Below are positions 45,931 through 54,947 of a stretch of DNA of 64,000 nucleotides, piece by piece. The DNA is taken from positions 62,001 to 126,000 of the forward strand of contig NZ_JANUXN010000003.1 of NCBI RefSeq assembly GCF_025699485.1. Reading direction: 5' to 3'. The notes beneath the pieces were generated by a model. It saw nothing but the letters and a program-made list of their open reading frames with translations. It did not search any database and was not told where the DNA came from. Made by a program: the position numbers and the translations under genes. The stretch's first letter is position 1. The number at the start of each line of letters is the position of its first letter. This stretch comes from Thauera carbonicopians (GTDB taxonomy: Bacteria > Pseudomonadota > Gammaproteobacteria > Burkholderiales > Rhodocyclaceae).

Positions 45931-47529
45931 ATGTCCAACAACAAAACCTCCCGGCGCCTCCCCGTTCGTCTGCTGGCCCTGTCCTGCCTCAGCCTCGCCC
46001 TGGCGGCCTGCGGCACCATCCAGCCCCAACCGTTCTCCGCCGACGAGGTCACGGAGCGCGTTGCGCAGGATCGCCTGCAGATGTATGCCGAGCAGGAGCC
46101 GATCACCGGCCCGATCGGCTTCCACGAAGCAGCGGCGCGTGCGCTCAAGTACAACCTGGACTACCGTCTCAAGCTGCTGGAACACTCGCTGGCGCGCAGC
46201 CTGCACGACGTTTCCACTCACGAGATGCTGCCGCAACTGGTGGCCAGCGCCGGTTACGCCTATCGCAGCAACGATTCGGGCGGCACTTCCATCGGTATCG
46301 AGGACCGCACCGAATCGCTGCGGCCTTCCACCTCGCAGGAGCGTGAGCGCCATCTTGCGGACCTGTCGCTGTCCTGGAACGTGCTGGACTTCGGCGTTTC
46401 CTACTACCGCGCGCAGCAGAAGGCCGACCAAGTGCTGATGGCCGATGAGCGCCGCCGCAAGGTGATCCAGAATGTGCTGCAGGACGTGCGCAACAGCTAC
46501 TGGCGCGCCTTGGGCGCACAGAAGCTGATCACGCAGGTCGATGGCCTGCTGGAGCGGGTCGAGCAGGCGCTGGCGCGGGCGCGGGAAGTCGAGCAGAAGG
46601 GCCTGATGCCGCGCGTGGAAGTGCTGGCCTACCAGCGCGCGCTGCTCGATGCCGTCAACCTGCTGACGCTGCGCCGCCAGGATCTGGAGCTGTCGCGTGC
46701 CGAGCTCGATGCGTTGATGTCGATCCAGCCCGGCACCGGATACAGCCTCGCCGACGAGGCCGAGCAGCCCCTGCCCAAGGTGCCGGACAACATCGAAGCG
46801 CTGGAGATCATGGCGCTGGAGCGCCGCCCCGAGATCATGGAAGAGTGGTATCGCAAGCGCGTCACCGAGAACGACATCAAGGCCGCCAAGATGATGGTGT
46901 TCCCGAACCTGAGCATCGACACCGGCGTGCATTACGACTCCAACAAGTACAACTACAACAGCCACTGGTCGGATTTCGGCGTGCGCCTGTCGTGGAACAT
47001 CATGCGCCTGGCACAGTGGCCGGCGCTCGAACGCGCCCACGAGCACCAGAACCTGACCGACGACATGCGCCGCATGGCCTTGTCGATGGCGGTGCTCACT
47101 CAGGTGCGCGTCGGCATCCAGCGCTACGACCTGGCGCTGTCCGAGCTGGATTTCGCGCAGGAAAGCCTGCGTGTCGATCAGCAACTGCTGCACTTCGCCC
47201 AGGCCTCTAAGGTCAGCCGCTTCCAGTCCGAACTCGAAGTCATCCGCGCCGAGGCGCGCGCGCTGCTCGCCGAGTACCAGCGCTATGCCTCCTACTCCAA
47301 CGCCCAGGCGGCCTGGGGCCGGGTGTACAACTCGGTCGGCCTGGATGTGCTGCCCGAGACCATCGCCAGCCACGACGTCAAGACGCTGGCACAGGCCATC
47401 GCCGACACCACGCAGCACTGGCAGCAGGAAGTGTTCGAGGCGCCCCGCCGGCAGGCCGCTTCGAGCGACGGCGCCGAAACGCCGGCAGTTGCCGGGGCCG
47501 CGGTGAGCCTGCAGGCTGCGGCCGAGTGA
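45931..47529 (+). CDS. TolC-family outer-membrane efflux lipoprotein
   Basis: This 532-residue precursor has a lipobox LAAC (C27). TolC-type coiled-coil/barrel halves follow (FHEAAARALKYNLDYRLKLLEH, LSWNVLDFGVSYYRAQQKAD, LSWNIMRLAQWPALERA). It would form the outer-membrane channel of the export system. It lies 60 bases after the adhesin gene and overlaps the next gene. The Ala-rich C-terminal tail after about residue 500 is extra. Confidence 0.88.
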   Translation: MSNNKTSRRLPVRLLALSCLSLALAACGTIQPQPFSADEVTERVAQDRLQMYAEQEPITGPIGFHEAAARALKYNLDYRLKLLEHSLARSLHDVSTHEMLPQLVASAGYAYRSNDSGGTSIGIEDRTESLRPSTSQERERHLADLSLSWNVLDFGVSYYRAQQKADQVLMADERRRKVIQNVLQDVRNSYWRALGAQKLITQVDGLLERVEQALARAREVEQKGLMPRVEVLAYQRALLDAVNLLTLRRQDLELSRAELDALMSIQPGTGYSLADEAEQPLPKVPDNIEALEIMALERRPEIMEEWYRKRVTENDIKAAKMMVFPNLSIDTGVHYDSNKYNYNSHWSDFGVRLSWNIMRLAQWPALERAHEHQNLTDDMRRMALSMAVLTQVRVGIQRYDLALSELDFAQESLRVDQQLLHFAQASKVSRFQSELEVIRAEARALLAEYQRYASYSNAQAAWGRVYNSVGLDVLPETIASHDVKTLAQAIADTTQHWQQEVFEAPRRQAASSDGAETPAVAGAAVSLQAAAE

Positions 47530-48377
47530 CGACGATGCGCCACCCATCCCACTCGATATCCGGTCTGCTGCTGGCGTGGGCGATGTTCGCGCTGCCCGGT
47601 GTGGCGCTCGCCCAGAGCGTGGTGCAGACCGAACTGCCGGCCGCGCCGGCGCTGCCTGCCGTGGCCGTCGGCACCGCAGCGGACGCGGCAGCGGCCCGCA
47701 ATTCAACCGCTGTCGAAGACCCCAACGCCATCCGGGTGCTGCTCAGCCCCGAGCTCGAAACGCTGCTGGCGGCGCAGATCGTCGGCCGCATCTCCCTGCT
47801 CGACGCCGGCCTGGGACAGCGGGTCAGGGCCGGGCAGACCCTGGTGCGCTTCGACTGCTCGGAGACCCAGGCCCGGCTGAAGATGGCGCAGGCGGAATCG
47901 TCGGCCGCGCGCGAGACGCTGAAGGTCAAGAGCGACCTGCTCAAGCTCGACGCCGCCGGCGATACCGAAGTCGCGCTTGCCCGCGCCGAAGCACAGCGTG
48001 CGGCGGCGTCGATCGACGTTGCTCGCGCGCAACTGGCGCAGTGCGAGATCAAGGCTCCTTTCGCCGGCCGCGTGGTCCGCCTGCATGCCAAGCCGCACCA
48101 GAGCGTCAACGTCGGTGCGCCGCTGCTGGAGCTGGTCAGCGAAGGTCCGCTCAAGCTGCGGCTGAACGTGCCTTCACGCATGCTGCGCACGCTCCGGGCA
48201 GGCTCGCCGGTCGAAGTGGACATCATGGAAACCGGGCAGACCTATGCTGCAGAAGTCACGGCCATCAACGCCCGCGTCGATGCGATCGCCCAGACCATCG
48301 AACTGGAAGCAAGGCTGAAGGATGCGCCGCCCGAACTGCTGCCCGGCATGAGCGGGATCGCACGGATCGCACCATGA
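47526..48377 (+). CDS. Periplasmic adaptor (membrane-fusion) protein
   Basis: This 283-residue adaptor has a signal peptide (cleavage after GVALA). A lipoyl half-motif (GLGQRVRAGQTLVRFDC), an alpha-hairpin (about residues 110-175), and the second lipoyl half with barrel (CEIKAPFAGRVVRLHAKPHQSVNVGAPLLELV) follow. It is shorter than RND adaptors, which also have a membrane-proximal domain. The GTG start at 47526 overlaps the tolC stop; an in-frame ATG at 47535 is equally possible. It overlaps the next gene by ATGA. Confidence 0.82.
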   Translation: MTTMRHPSHSISGLLLAWAMFALPGVALAQSVVQTELPAAPALPAVAVGTAADAAAARNSTAVEDPNAIRVLLSPELETLLAAQIVGRISLLDAGLGQRVRAGQTLVRFDCSETQARLKMAQAESSAARETLKVKSDLLKLDAAGDTEVALARAEAQRAAASIDVARAQLAQCEIKAPFAGRVVRLHAKPHQSVNVGAPLLELVSEGPLKLRLNVPSRMLRTLRAGSPVEVDIMETGQTYAAEVTAINARVDAIAQTIELEARLKDAPPELLPGMSGIARIAP

Positions 48378-49822
48378 ACGAAGCCAGGCAGGCCATGGCC
48401 GGCAAGCCCCGGCCCGATGCAGCAGCGCCGACGATGCGGGTGGTGGCATCGGCGCCGCAGCCGGCGCCGGCCGGGCCCGCTGCGCCGGCACCGCTGGAAA
48501 GCCTGCTGGCCGGGCTGGAAGCACGCGTCCGTATGGCGCAGGGCTTGCCCGAACTGGCGTTCTCGATTGCCAACGAAAGCTACGGGCTGCTGAAGTTCCG
48601 CCAGGCGCTGGTGCTGCGCGGCGACGATGCACGGATGAAGCTGATGGCGGTATCGGGCCTGGCCAGACCGTCCGAGGACAGCCCCTACCTGGTCTGGCTG
48701 CGCCGGGCCTGGACCTGGCTGCTGCCGCAGATCCAGGCCCGGCCGGGCTGGTTCGTTCCCGCTGCCGATACGGCAATACCGGAAGAAGTCGCCCAGGGCT
48801 GGCGCGAATGGTGGACGCGCGGCGTGCTGGCCGTGCCCTTGCGCGCCCGTTCGGGCCGGACCCTGGCATGGGTGGTGTTCCTGCTCGAGGCCGAACCTGC
48901 GCCCTGGCAGCTGCAGGCGGTCGAGCGCCTTGCCGGAACCTGGGGCTACTGCTGGGAGATGCTGGGCGGCGCGCCGGACAAGAGCTGGCGTGCGCGCGGC
49001 AAGGCCTGGGCCAGGCCATTGCGGCTGGCCCTGCTGGCGCTTGCGGTGTCCACCTTCTTCATCCCGATCAGCCAGACCGTGCTGGCTCCGGCCGAGGTGA
49101 TCTCGCTGAAGGCCCGCGTGGTCGCCGCGCCGCTCGATGGCGTGGTCAGGACCATCCATGTCCGGCCCAACCAGGCGGTGAAGGCGGGCGATCTGCTGTT
49201 CTCGCTGGACGACACCACGCTGCGCAACCGCTACGAAGTCGCACGCGAATCGGTGGCCGTGGCCGATGCCGAGCTCGTCGCCGCCTCGCAGCGCGTGTTC
49301 CAGGATGCCAGCAGCCAGAACGAAATCGCGCTGCTGACCGGCCGCGCCCACGAGCGCCGCGCCGAACTGGAAGCGGTGCGCGCCGAATTGAGCCGCGTGC
49401 AGGTGGTCGCCGACGAAGACGGCGTCGCGGTGTTCGGCGATCCCGACGACTGGCTGGGCCGTCCGGTGAGCACCGGCGAGCGCATCATGCTGCTGGCCGA
49501 TCCCGGCGATCCCGGCATGCTCATCCACCTGCCGGTGGCGGATGCGATGGCGCTGGAGCCGGGCGCCCAGGTCAAGCTGTTCCTGACCGTGAAGCCGCTC
49601 GAGCCCTTGTCGGGCACGCTGACCGAAACCAGCTACCAGGCCGGTCCGTCGCCCGACGGCATCGCCAGCTACCGCCTGCGCGCGGTGTTCGACGAGGCCG
49701 ACGCCGGCCAGGCCCGCATCGGTCTGCATGGCACGGCCAAGCTGTATGGCGAGCAGGTGACGCTGGCCTACTACCTGTTCCGCCGGCCGCTGGCTGCCGT
49801 GCGCGAATGGACGGGCTGGTGA
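48374..49822 (+). CDS. Membrane-anchored adaptor with N-terminal GAF-like domain
   Basis: This 482-residue protein has a cytoplasmic GAF-like domain (about residues 40-200, with LAFSIANESYGLLKFRQALVL and GVLAVPLRARSGRTLAWVVFLLE). One membrane helix lies near 215-235 (LRLALLALAVSTFFIPI). HlyD-type lipoyl and beta-barrel parts follow (VVAAPLDGVVRTIHVRPNQA, GEQVTLAYYLFRRP). A sensory-type domain on an adaptor suggests a link between cytoplasmic state and export, or an atypical inner-membrane platform. It starts with an ATGA overlap. Confidence 0.75.
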   Translation: MNEARQAMAGKPRPDAAAPTMRVVASAPQPAPAGPAAPAPLESLLAGLEARVRMAQGLPELAFSIANESYGLLKFRQALVLRGDDARMKLMAVSGLARPSEDSPYLVWLRRAWTWLLPQIQARPGWFVPAADTAIPEEVAQGWREWWTRGVLAVPLRARSGRTLAWVVFLLEAEPAPWQLQAVERLAGTWGYCWEMLGGAPDKSWRARGKAWARPLRLALLALAVSTFFIPISQTVLAPAEVISLKARVVAAPLDGVVRTIHVRPNQAVKAGDLLFSLDDTTLRNRYEVARESVAVADAELVAASQRVFQDASSQNEIALLTGRAHERRAELEAVRAELSRVQVVADEDGVAVFGDPDDWLGRPVSTGERIMLLADPGDPGMLIHLPVADAMALEPGAQVKLFLTVKPLEPLSGTLTETSYQAGPSPDGIASYRLRAVFDEADAGQARIGLHGTAKLYGEQVTLAYYLFRRPLAAVREWTGW

Positions 49823-49823
49823 C

Positions 49824-51920
49824 GTGCAGGCTGCGCCGCCCCTCCCGCTGCCGCTGCGGGAAGACCTGAAACTGTATCCGACCGCGCCCGAGCGTGACGG
49901 CGCGCCGGCCTGGGTGATCCAGGATCCGGTGTCGAACCGCTTCTATCGCATCGGCTGGTTCGAATACGAATGCCTGCTGCGCTGGCCCGGCGACCCGGTG
50001 CGCATCGCCACCGACATCTCGGCACGCACCGCGCTGCAGGCCGACGCCTCGCTGGTGCAGGAGTTCGCCGCCTTCCTGGAACGGAACCATCTGGTGCGTC
50101 CCTCCGCCCAGGGGCTGGAGCGGCTGAAGCAGCAGGCCAACGCGCCGGGCTGGCGGCACTGGAAATGGTGGCTGCACCACTACCTGTTCATCCGCGTGCC
50201 GCTGGTGCGCCCCGAGCGCTGGCTGTCGGCGCTGCTGCCCTGGGTGGCGCCGCTGTTCACGCGCACCGCGCTATTGCTGCTGATCGCCGCCAGCTTGCTG
50301 GGCCTGGTGCTGGTGATGCGGCAGTGGGACAGCTTCACCCATGGCGTGCTCGATCTGATCAGCCCGTCGGGCATCGCCGGCTTCGTGCTGGCCCTGATCG
50401 TGTCCAAGACCCTGCACGAGCTGGGGCACGCACTGGTGGCGACGCGCCAGGGCCTGCGGGTGGCGCACATGGGCGTCGCCTTCCTGGTGATGTGGCCCAT
50501 GCTGTATACCGACACCGGCGAATCCTGGCGGCTGCGCTCGCACCGCCAGCGGCTGGCAATCTCGATTGCCGGCATCGGCGTGGAGCTGGCCATCGCCGGC
50601 CTGGCGACGCTGGCCTGGGCACTGCTGGACGATGGGGCAGCGCGCCAGGCGATGCTGTACCTGGCGACCACCGCCTGGGTGCTGTCGCTGGCGCTGAACC
50701 TGAGCCCCTTCATGCGCTTCGACGGCTATTTCATCCTGTCGGACCTGCTGGATTTTCCCAACCTGCACGAGCGCGCCGGCGCCATGGCCAAGGCCTGCCT
50801 GCGCCGGAATGTGCTCGGCCTGCCCGATCCCTGGCCCGAGCCCATGTCCGCACGCACCCGGTCCGTGCTGATGGCGTTCGCGCTGGCGACCTGGCTGTAC
50901 CGTCTGGTCGTGTTCCTGGGCATCGCCTGGGCGGTGTATGCCTTCTTCTTCAAGGTGCTGGGCATTTTCCTGCTGGTCGTGGAACTTGCCTGGTTCATCG
51001 CCATGCCCATCTGGAAGGAGCTCAAAGTGTGGCACGAACGCTGGCCCGAAGTGGGCAAACGCCGCCGCGGCCTGCTGCTTGTCCTGGCTGCCGCGCTGCT
51101 GGCCTGGCTGGCCATCCCCTGGTATTTCGACGTCACCGCCCCGGCGCTGGCCCATCCCGCCCGCCAGCAGGCGGTGCATGCGCCGCTGCCGGCACAGGTG
51201 CTGGCCCTGCAGCCCGCCGGTGTGGTGAAGGCAGGGCAGGATCTGGCGCGCTTCGCGGTACCGGAACTGGAAGACCGGCAGCGCCGTGTCGAAGCCACGA
51301 TCCAGGCGCTGGAGCAACGCCTGTCCGGCCTCATGGCCGACACAGCCGGCATGGCGCGTCGGCAGGCCTTCATCCGCCAGTTGCGCGAACAGCAGGCCGA
51401 ATTGACCGCCCTGGCCGAGGAGCGGGCGCGGCTGCGCGTCGCGGCCGAATTCGATGGCCAGTGGCTGGACGTGGCCCCCGATCTGGGGCCGGGCAGCTGG
51501 ATCGATCCGCGCAGCCCGCTGGGGGTGCTGGTCGACCCGGGCGCCTGGGTGATCGATGCCTACGTCGGCCAGCGCGACGTCGGGCGCCTGGCCGTGGGGA
51601 CCGCCGCGCGCTTCCATCCGCACGGTGAAATCGCCGCCGTCGAGGCTCGGGTGGTGTTCATCGACTCCGCCCGCAGCCAGCGCCTGGCGCACCCGATGCT
51701 CGACGGCCGCCATGGCGGTCCGGTGTCGACTCAGACTGCCATCCAGCAGGAAGGCGTTCCGGTGGATGCCTTGTACCGCGTGCGCCTGGCCCTGGCCGAA
51801 CCCTTGCCCGGCCTGCGCGAAACCCGCGGCACGGTGTCGATGGAAGGCGAGCGGCGCAGCCTGCTGTGGCACGGCCTGCAGCAACTGACGGCGGTGCTGG
51901 TGAGGGAGAGCGGCTTCTGA
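49824..51920 (+). CDS. M50 (site-2-type) membrane metalloprotease fused to an adaptor domain
   Basis: This 698-residue protein starts at GTG, one base after the previous stop. The N-terminal cytoplasmic part (about 1-105, WVIQDPVSNRFYRIGWFEYECLLRW) resembles PqqD-like recognition domains. A multi-helix membrane region (about 145-430) carries the zinc motif HELGH (198-202), and the third ligand D300 lies in SPFMRFDGYF, so the M50 site is intact. The C-terminal part (about 435-698) is an HlyD-like adaptor with coiled coil (EDRQRRVEATIQALEQRLSG) and lipoyl/barrel segments. It may be the inner-membrane component of adhesin export and/or cleave the adhesin. No ATPase domain is present. Confidence 0.85.
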   Translation: MQAAPPLPLPLREDLKLYPTAPERDGAPAWVIQDPVSNRFYRIGWFEYECLLRWPGDPVRIATDISARTALQADASLVQEFAAFLERNHLVRPSAQGLERLKQQANAPGWRHWKWWLHHYLFIRVPLVRPERWLSALLPWVAPLFTRTALLLLIAASLLGLVLVMRQWDSFTHGVLDLISPSGIAGFVLALIVSKTLHELGHALVATRQGLRVAHMGVAFLVMWPMLYTDTGESWRLRSHRQRLAISIAGIGVELAIAGLATLAWALLDDGAARQAMLYLATTAWVLSLALNLSPFMRFDGYFILSDLLDFPNLHERAGAMAKACLRRNVLGLPDPWPEPMSARTRSVLMAFALATWLYRLVVFLGIAWAVYAFFFKVLGIFLLVVELAWFIAMPIWKELKVWHERWPEVGKRRRGLLLVLAAALLAWLAIPWYFDVTAPALAHPARQQAVHAPLPAQVLALQPAGVVKAGQDLARFAVPELEDRQRRVEATIQALEQRLSGLMADTAGMARRQAFIRQLREQQAELTALAEERARLRVAAEFDGQWLDVAPDLGPGSWIDPRSPLGVLVDPGAWVIDAYVGQRDVGRLAVGTAARFHPHGEIAAVEARVVFIDSARSQRLAHPMLDGRHGGPVSTQTAIQQEGVPVDALYRVRLALAEPLPGLRETRGTVSMEGERRSLLWHGLQQLTAVLVRESGF

Positions 51921-51956
51921 GCCTCGCCTCGTCGCGAGGAAGAAGGCAGAAGCCTC

Positions 51957-52097
51957 TCAGGCCTCGCCGTCGGAATCGGCCTTGTCCAGCATGCGGCGGT
52001 GCGTCGCCTCGTCGTCCATCAGCTCGAACCACATCGCGTTGAGCACGGCGAAGGCGGCTGCCAGCGGCAGGCCGAGGAGCCAGGAAAAGTACCACAT
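51957..52097 (-). CDS. cydX: Cytochrome bd oxidase small subunit CydX
   Basis: This single-helix protein of 46 residues (MWYFSWLLGLPLAAAFAVLNAMWFE...) stabilises the bd oxidase haems. The start at 52097 follows GGAGGGC and lies 20 bases after cydB. The acidic tail is typical. It is the last gene of cydDCABX. Confidence 0.88.
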   Translation of the reverse strand: MWYFSWLLGLPLAAAFAVLNAMWFELMDDEATHRRMLDKADSDGEA

Positions 52098-52117
52098 GGT
52101 TTGCCCTCCGCTGGGGG

Positions 52118-53275
52118 TCAGTACGAATGCCCTTCGCCGGTGGCGATGGCGACCGGATCGACCTTGCCGCGCAGGATGCGATACACCCAGGACGTGTAGG
52201 CCAGGATCAGGGGCATGAAGATCAGCACGCACACCAGCATGATGAACAGCGTCATGTGGCTGGACGACGAGTCCCACACTGCCAGGCTCACGCGCGGGTC
52301 CAGCGACGAGGGCAGGATGATCGGGAACATCGCGGCGCCGACCGTGAGGATGATGCAGGCGATGGCCGCCCCGCTGGACAGCAGCGCCAGCCACTCCCTG
52401 CGGCCGCGCATGCCCAGCAGGCTGAGCAGCGGCAGCAGCACGCCGAGCGCGGGCAGCAGCCACAGCACGGGCTGGGCGCCGAAGTTGGCCAGCCACGCGC
52501 CCGCCGTCACGGCGACCGTCTTGGCCGCCGGGTTGGACGGCCCGGCAGGGTCGATGGCACTGGTGATTTCGTAGCCCGGCACGCCGCCGAGCGTGATCCA
52601 GACGCCGGCCAGCACGAACAGCACGCTCGTCAGCACCGCGGCGATGCCGCCCCAGCGCGCGGCGCGGGCCGACACCTCGCCTTCGGTCTTGAACACCAGC
52701 CAGGCGGCGCCGTGCATCAGCAACATGAACAGCGACACCAGGCCGCACAGCAGCGCGAAGGGCGTCAGCAGGCCGAAGAAGCCGCCTTCGTACCAGATGC
52801 GCATGTCGTCGCCGAAGCGGAAGGGCACGCCCAGCAGCACGTTGCCGACGGCGACGCCGAACAGCAGCGCCGGTGCCAGCCCGGTCAGGCACAGCACCCA
52901 GTCCCAGGCGTTGCGCCAGCCCGGCTCCTCGCGCTTGCTGCGGAACTTGAAGGCCACCGGACGCAGGATCAGCGCGGCGAGAATCGCGAACATCGCCAGG
53001 TAAAAGCCCGAGAACGACACCGCATACAGCTGCGGCCAGGCGGCGAAGATGGCGCCGCCGCCCAGGATCAGCCACACCTGGTTGCCTTCCCAGACCGGGC
53101 CGACGGTGTTGATGACGACGCGGCGCTCGACGTCGGTCCTGGCCGTGGCCCGCAGCAGCCCCATGGCGCCCAGGTCGAAGCCGTCCATCACCGCGAAGCC
53201 GACCAGCAGGATGCCCAGCAGCAGCCACCAGATGACGCGCAGCGCCTCGTAGGAAATGAGTTCATGCAGGATCAT
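52118..53275 (-). CDS. cydB: Cytochrome bd ubiquinol oxidase subunit II
   Basis: This 385-residue membrane subunit begins [36 protein letters not shown], the CydB N-terminus with the conserved Asp/Gly motif. WEGNQVWLI follows near residue 60. It has eight to nine membrane helices. It pairs with CydA, 17 bases after it. The frame upstream of 53275 is not coding. Confidence 0.95.
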   Translation of the reverse strand: MILHELISYEALRVIWWLLLGILLVGFAVMDGFDLGAMGLLRATARTDVERRVVINTVGPVWEGNQVWLILGGGAIFAAWPQLYAVSFSGFYLAMFAILAALILRPVAFKFRSKREEPGWRNAWDWVLCLTGLAPALLFGVAVGNVLLGVPFRFGDDMRIWYEGGFFGLLTPFALLCGLVSLFMLLMHGAAWLVFKTEGEVSARAARWGGIAAVLTSVLFVLAGVWITLGGVPGYEITSAIDPAGPSNPAAKTVAVTAGAWLANFGAQPVLWLLPALGVLLPLLSLLGMRGRREWLALLSSGAAIACIILTVGAAMFPIILPSSLDPRVSLAVWDSSSSHMTLFIMLVCVLIFMPLILAYTSWVYRILRGKVDPVAIATGEGHSY

Positions 53276-53292
53276 GGCGAATCCCTCCTCGC

Positions 53293-54879
53293 TCAGCGCG
53301 TGCGCGCCAGCTTTTCGATCATCGGCTGGTAGAAGCTCAGATGCGGCTCGCTGACATGCGGCGGCCCCTTGCGGATGGCCTTCAGCATCAGCTTCATCTC
53401 GATGACGAACAGCACGGTGTAGATCAGGACGAAGCCGGCGATCGTCAGCAGCAGCGTGCCGGCGCCCAGGTTGGAGACGGCCATCGCGGTCGGCAGCACG
53501 CCTTCGATGACCCAGGGCTGGCGGCCCACTTCGGCGACGATCCAGCCGCACTCCACGGCGATCCAGGGCAGCGGGATCGACCATACGGCGACTTTCAGCA
53601 GCCACGGATGGGCATCGAGCCGGTGGCGCGTCGACAGGACGAAGAAGGTGGCCGTCAGCAGGATGAAGAACACTCCCAGGCCGACCATGATGCGGAAGGT
53701 CCAGAACAGCGGGCCCACCGGTGGCACGGTATCCATCGCCGCCTGGCGGATCTGCTTGTCGGTGGCATGACGCGGATCATCCACGTAGCGCATCAGCAGC
53801 AGGGCATAACCCATCCGTGCGCCCTTGTCCTCGAAGCGCCGGCGGGCCTCGGCGGGGATCTCCGCATCCGTCTTCGCGGTCCGGATGGCCTGCAGCGCAT
53901 CGTAGGCATCGATGCCGTCGCGGATGTAGCCTTCGGCGTCGTCCACGAGCTGGTTGATGCCGGGAATCTCCTGCGTCAGCGAGCGCGTGCCGATCAGGCC
54001 CATGACCCAGGGGATGTGTACCGCGTAATGGGTTTCGCGCGCCTCGCGGTCGGGGAAGCCGAAGGCGGTGAACGAAGCCGGCGGCGGCTCGGTCTCCCAC
54101 ATCGCCTCGATCGCGGCCAGCTTCATCTTCTGGTGCTCCGAGGACTGGTAGCCGCTCTCGTCGCCGAGCACCACCACCGACAGCGAGGCGGCGAGGCCGA
54201 AGGAGGCCGCCACCGTCATCGAGCGCTTGGCCAGCGGCACGTGGCGCCCCTTGAGCAGATACCAGGCCGACACGCCCAGCACGAACAGCGATGCCGTCAC
54301 GTAGCCGGCCGACACCGTGTGCACGAACTTGGCCTGGGCCACCGGATTGGTCAGCACGGCGAAGAAGTCGGTCACTTCCATGCGCATGGTCTGCGGATTG
54401 AAGGCCGCGCCGACCGGGTTCTGCATCCAGCCGTTGGCGATCAGGATCCACAGCGCCGAGAAGTTCGAGCCCAACGCCACCAGCCAGGTGGCGGTCAGGT
54501 GCTGCACCTTGGTCATGCGGTCCCAGCCGAAGAAGAACAGGCCGACGAAGGTCGCTTCGAGGAAGAAGGCCATCAGACCTTCGATCGCCAGCGGCGCGCC
54601 GAAGATGTCGCCGACGTAGTGGCTGTAGTAGCTCCAGTTCATGCCGAACTGGAACTCCATCACCACGCCGGTCGCCACACCCATGGCGAAGTTGATGCCG
54701 AACAGGATGCCCCAGAACTGGGTCATGTCGCGCCAGATGATCCGGCCGGTCATCACGTACACGGTTTCCATGATCGCGATGAGAACGGCCAGGCCCAGCG
54801 TCAGCGGCACGAACAGGAAGTGGTACAGCGCCGTGATGGCAAACTGCAGCCGAGACAGATCGACGATGTCGAGGTCCAT
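53293..54879 (-). CDS. cydA: Cytochrome bd ubiquinol oxidase subunit I
   Basis: This 528-residue subunit binds haems b558, b595 and d, and oxidises quinol. The haem ligand His is at residue 20 (LYHFLF) and another His lies in [10 protein letters not shown]. The [20 protein letters not shown] segment is the quinol/haem signature. Length matches E. coli CydA. High-affinity oxygen reduction fits low-oxygen growth of a facultative denitrifier. Confidence 0.96.
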   Translation of the reverse strand: MDLDIVDLSRLQFAITALYHFLFVPLTLGLAVLIAIMETVYVMTGRIIWRDMTQFWGILFGINFAMGVATGVVMEFQFGMNWSYYSHYVGDIFGAPLAIEGLMAFFLEATFVGLFFFGWDRMTKVQHLTATWLVALGSNFSALWILIANGWMQNPVGAAFNPQTMRMEVTDFFAVLTNPVAQAKFVHTVSAGYVTASLFVLGVSAWYLLKGRHVPLAKRSMTVAASFGLAASLSVVVLGDESGYQSSEHQKMKLAAIEAMWETEPPPASFTAFGFPDREARETHYAVHIPWVMGLIGTRSLTQEIPGINQLVDDAEGYIRDGIDAYDALQAIRTAKTDAEIPAEARRRFEDKGARMGYALLLMRYVDDPRHATDKQIRQAAMDTVPPVGPLFWTFRIMVGLGVFFILLTATFFVLSTRHRLDAHPWLLKVAVWSIPLPWIAVECGWIVAEVGRQPWVIEGVLPTAMAVSNLGAGTLLLTIAGFVLIYTVLFVIEMKLMLKAIRKGPPHVSEPHLSFYQPMIEKLARTR

Positions 54880-54947
54880 GAAAACCCCCTTTGCTGCGGT
54901 ACTTCAACGGGCAATGCAGGGCCTTGGCACGGGATCGAGTCCCGGCG

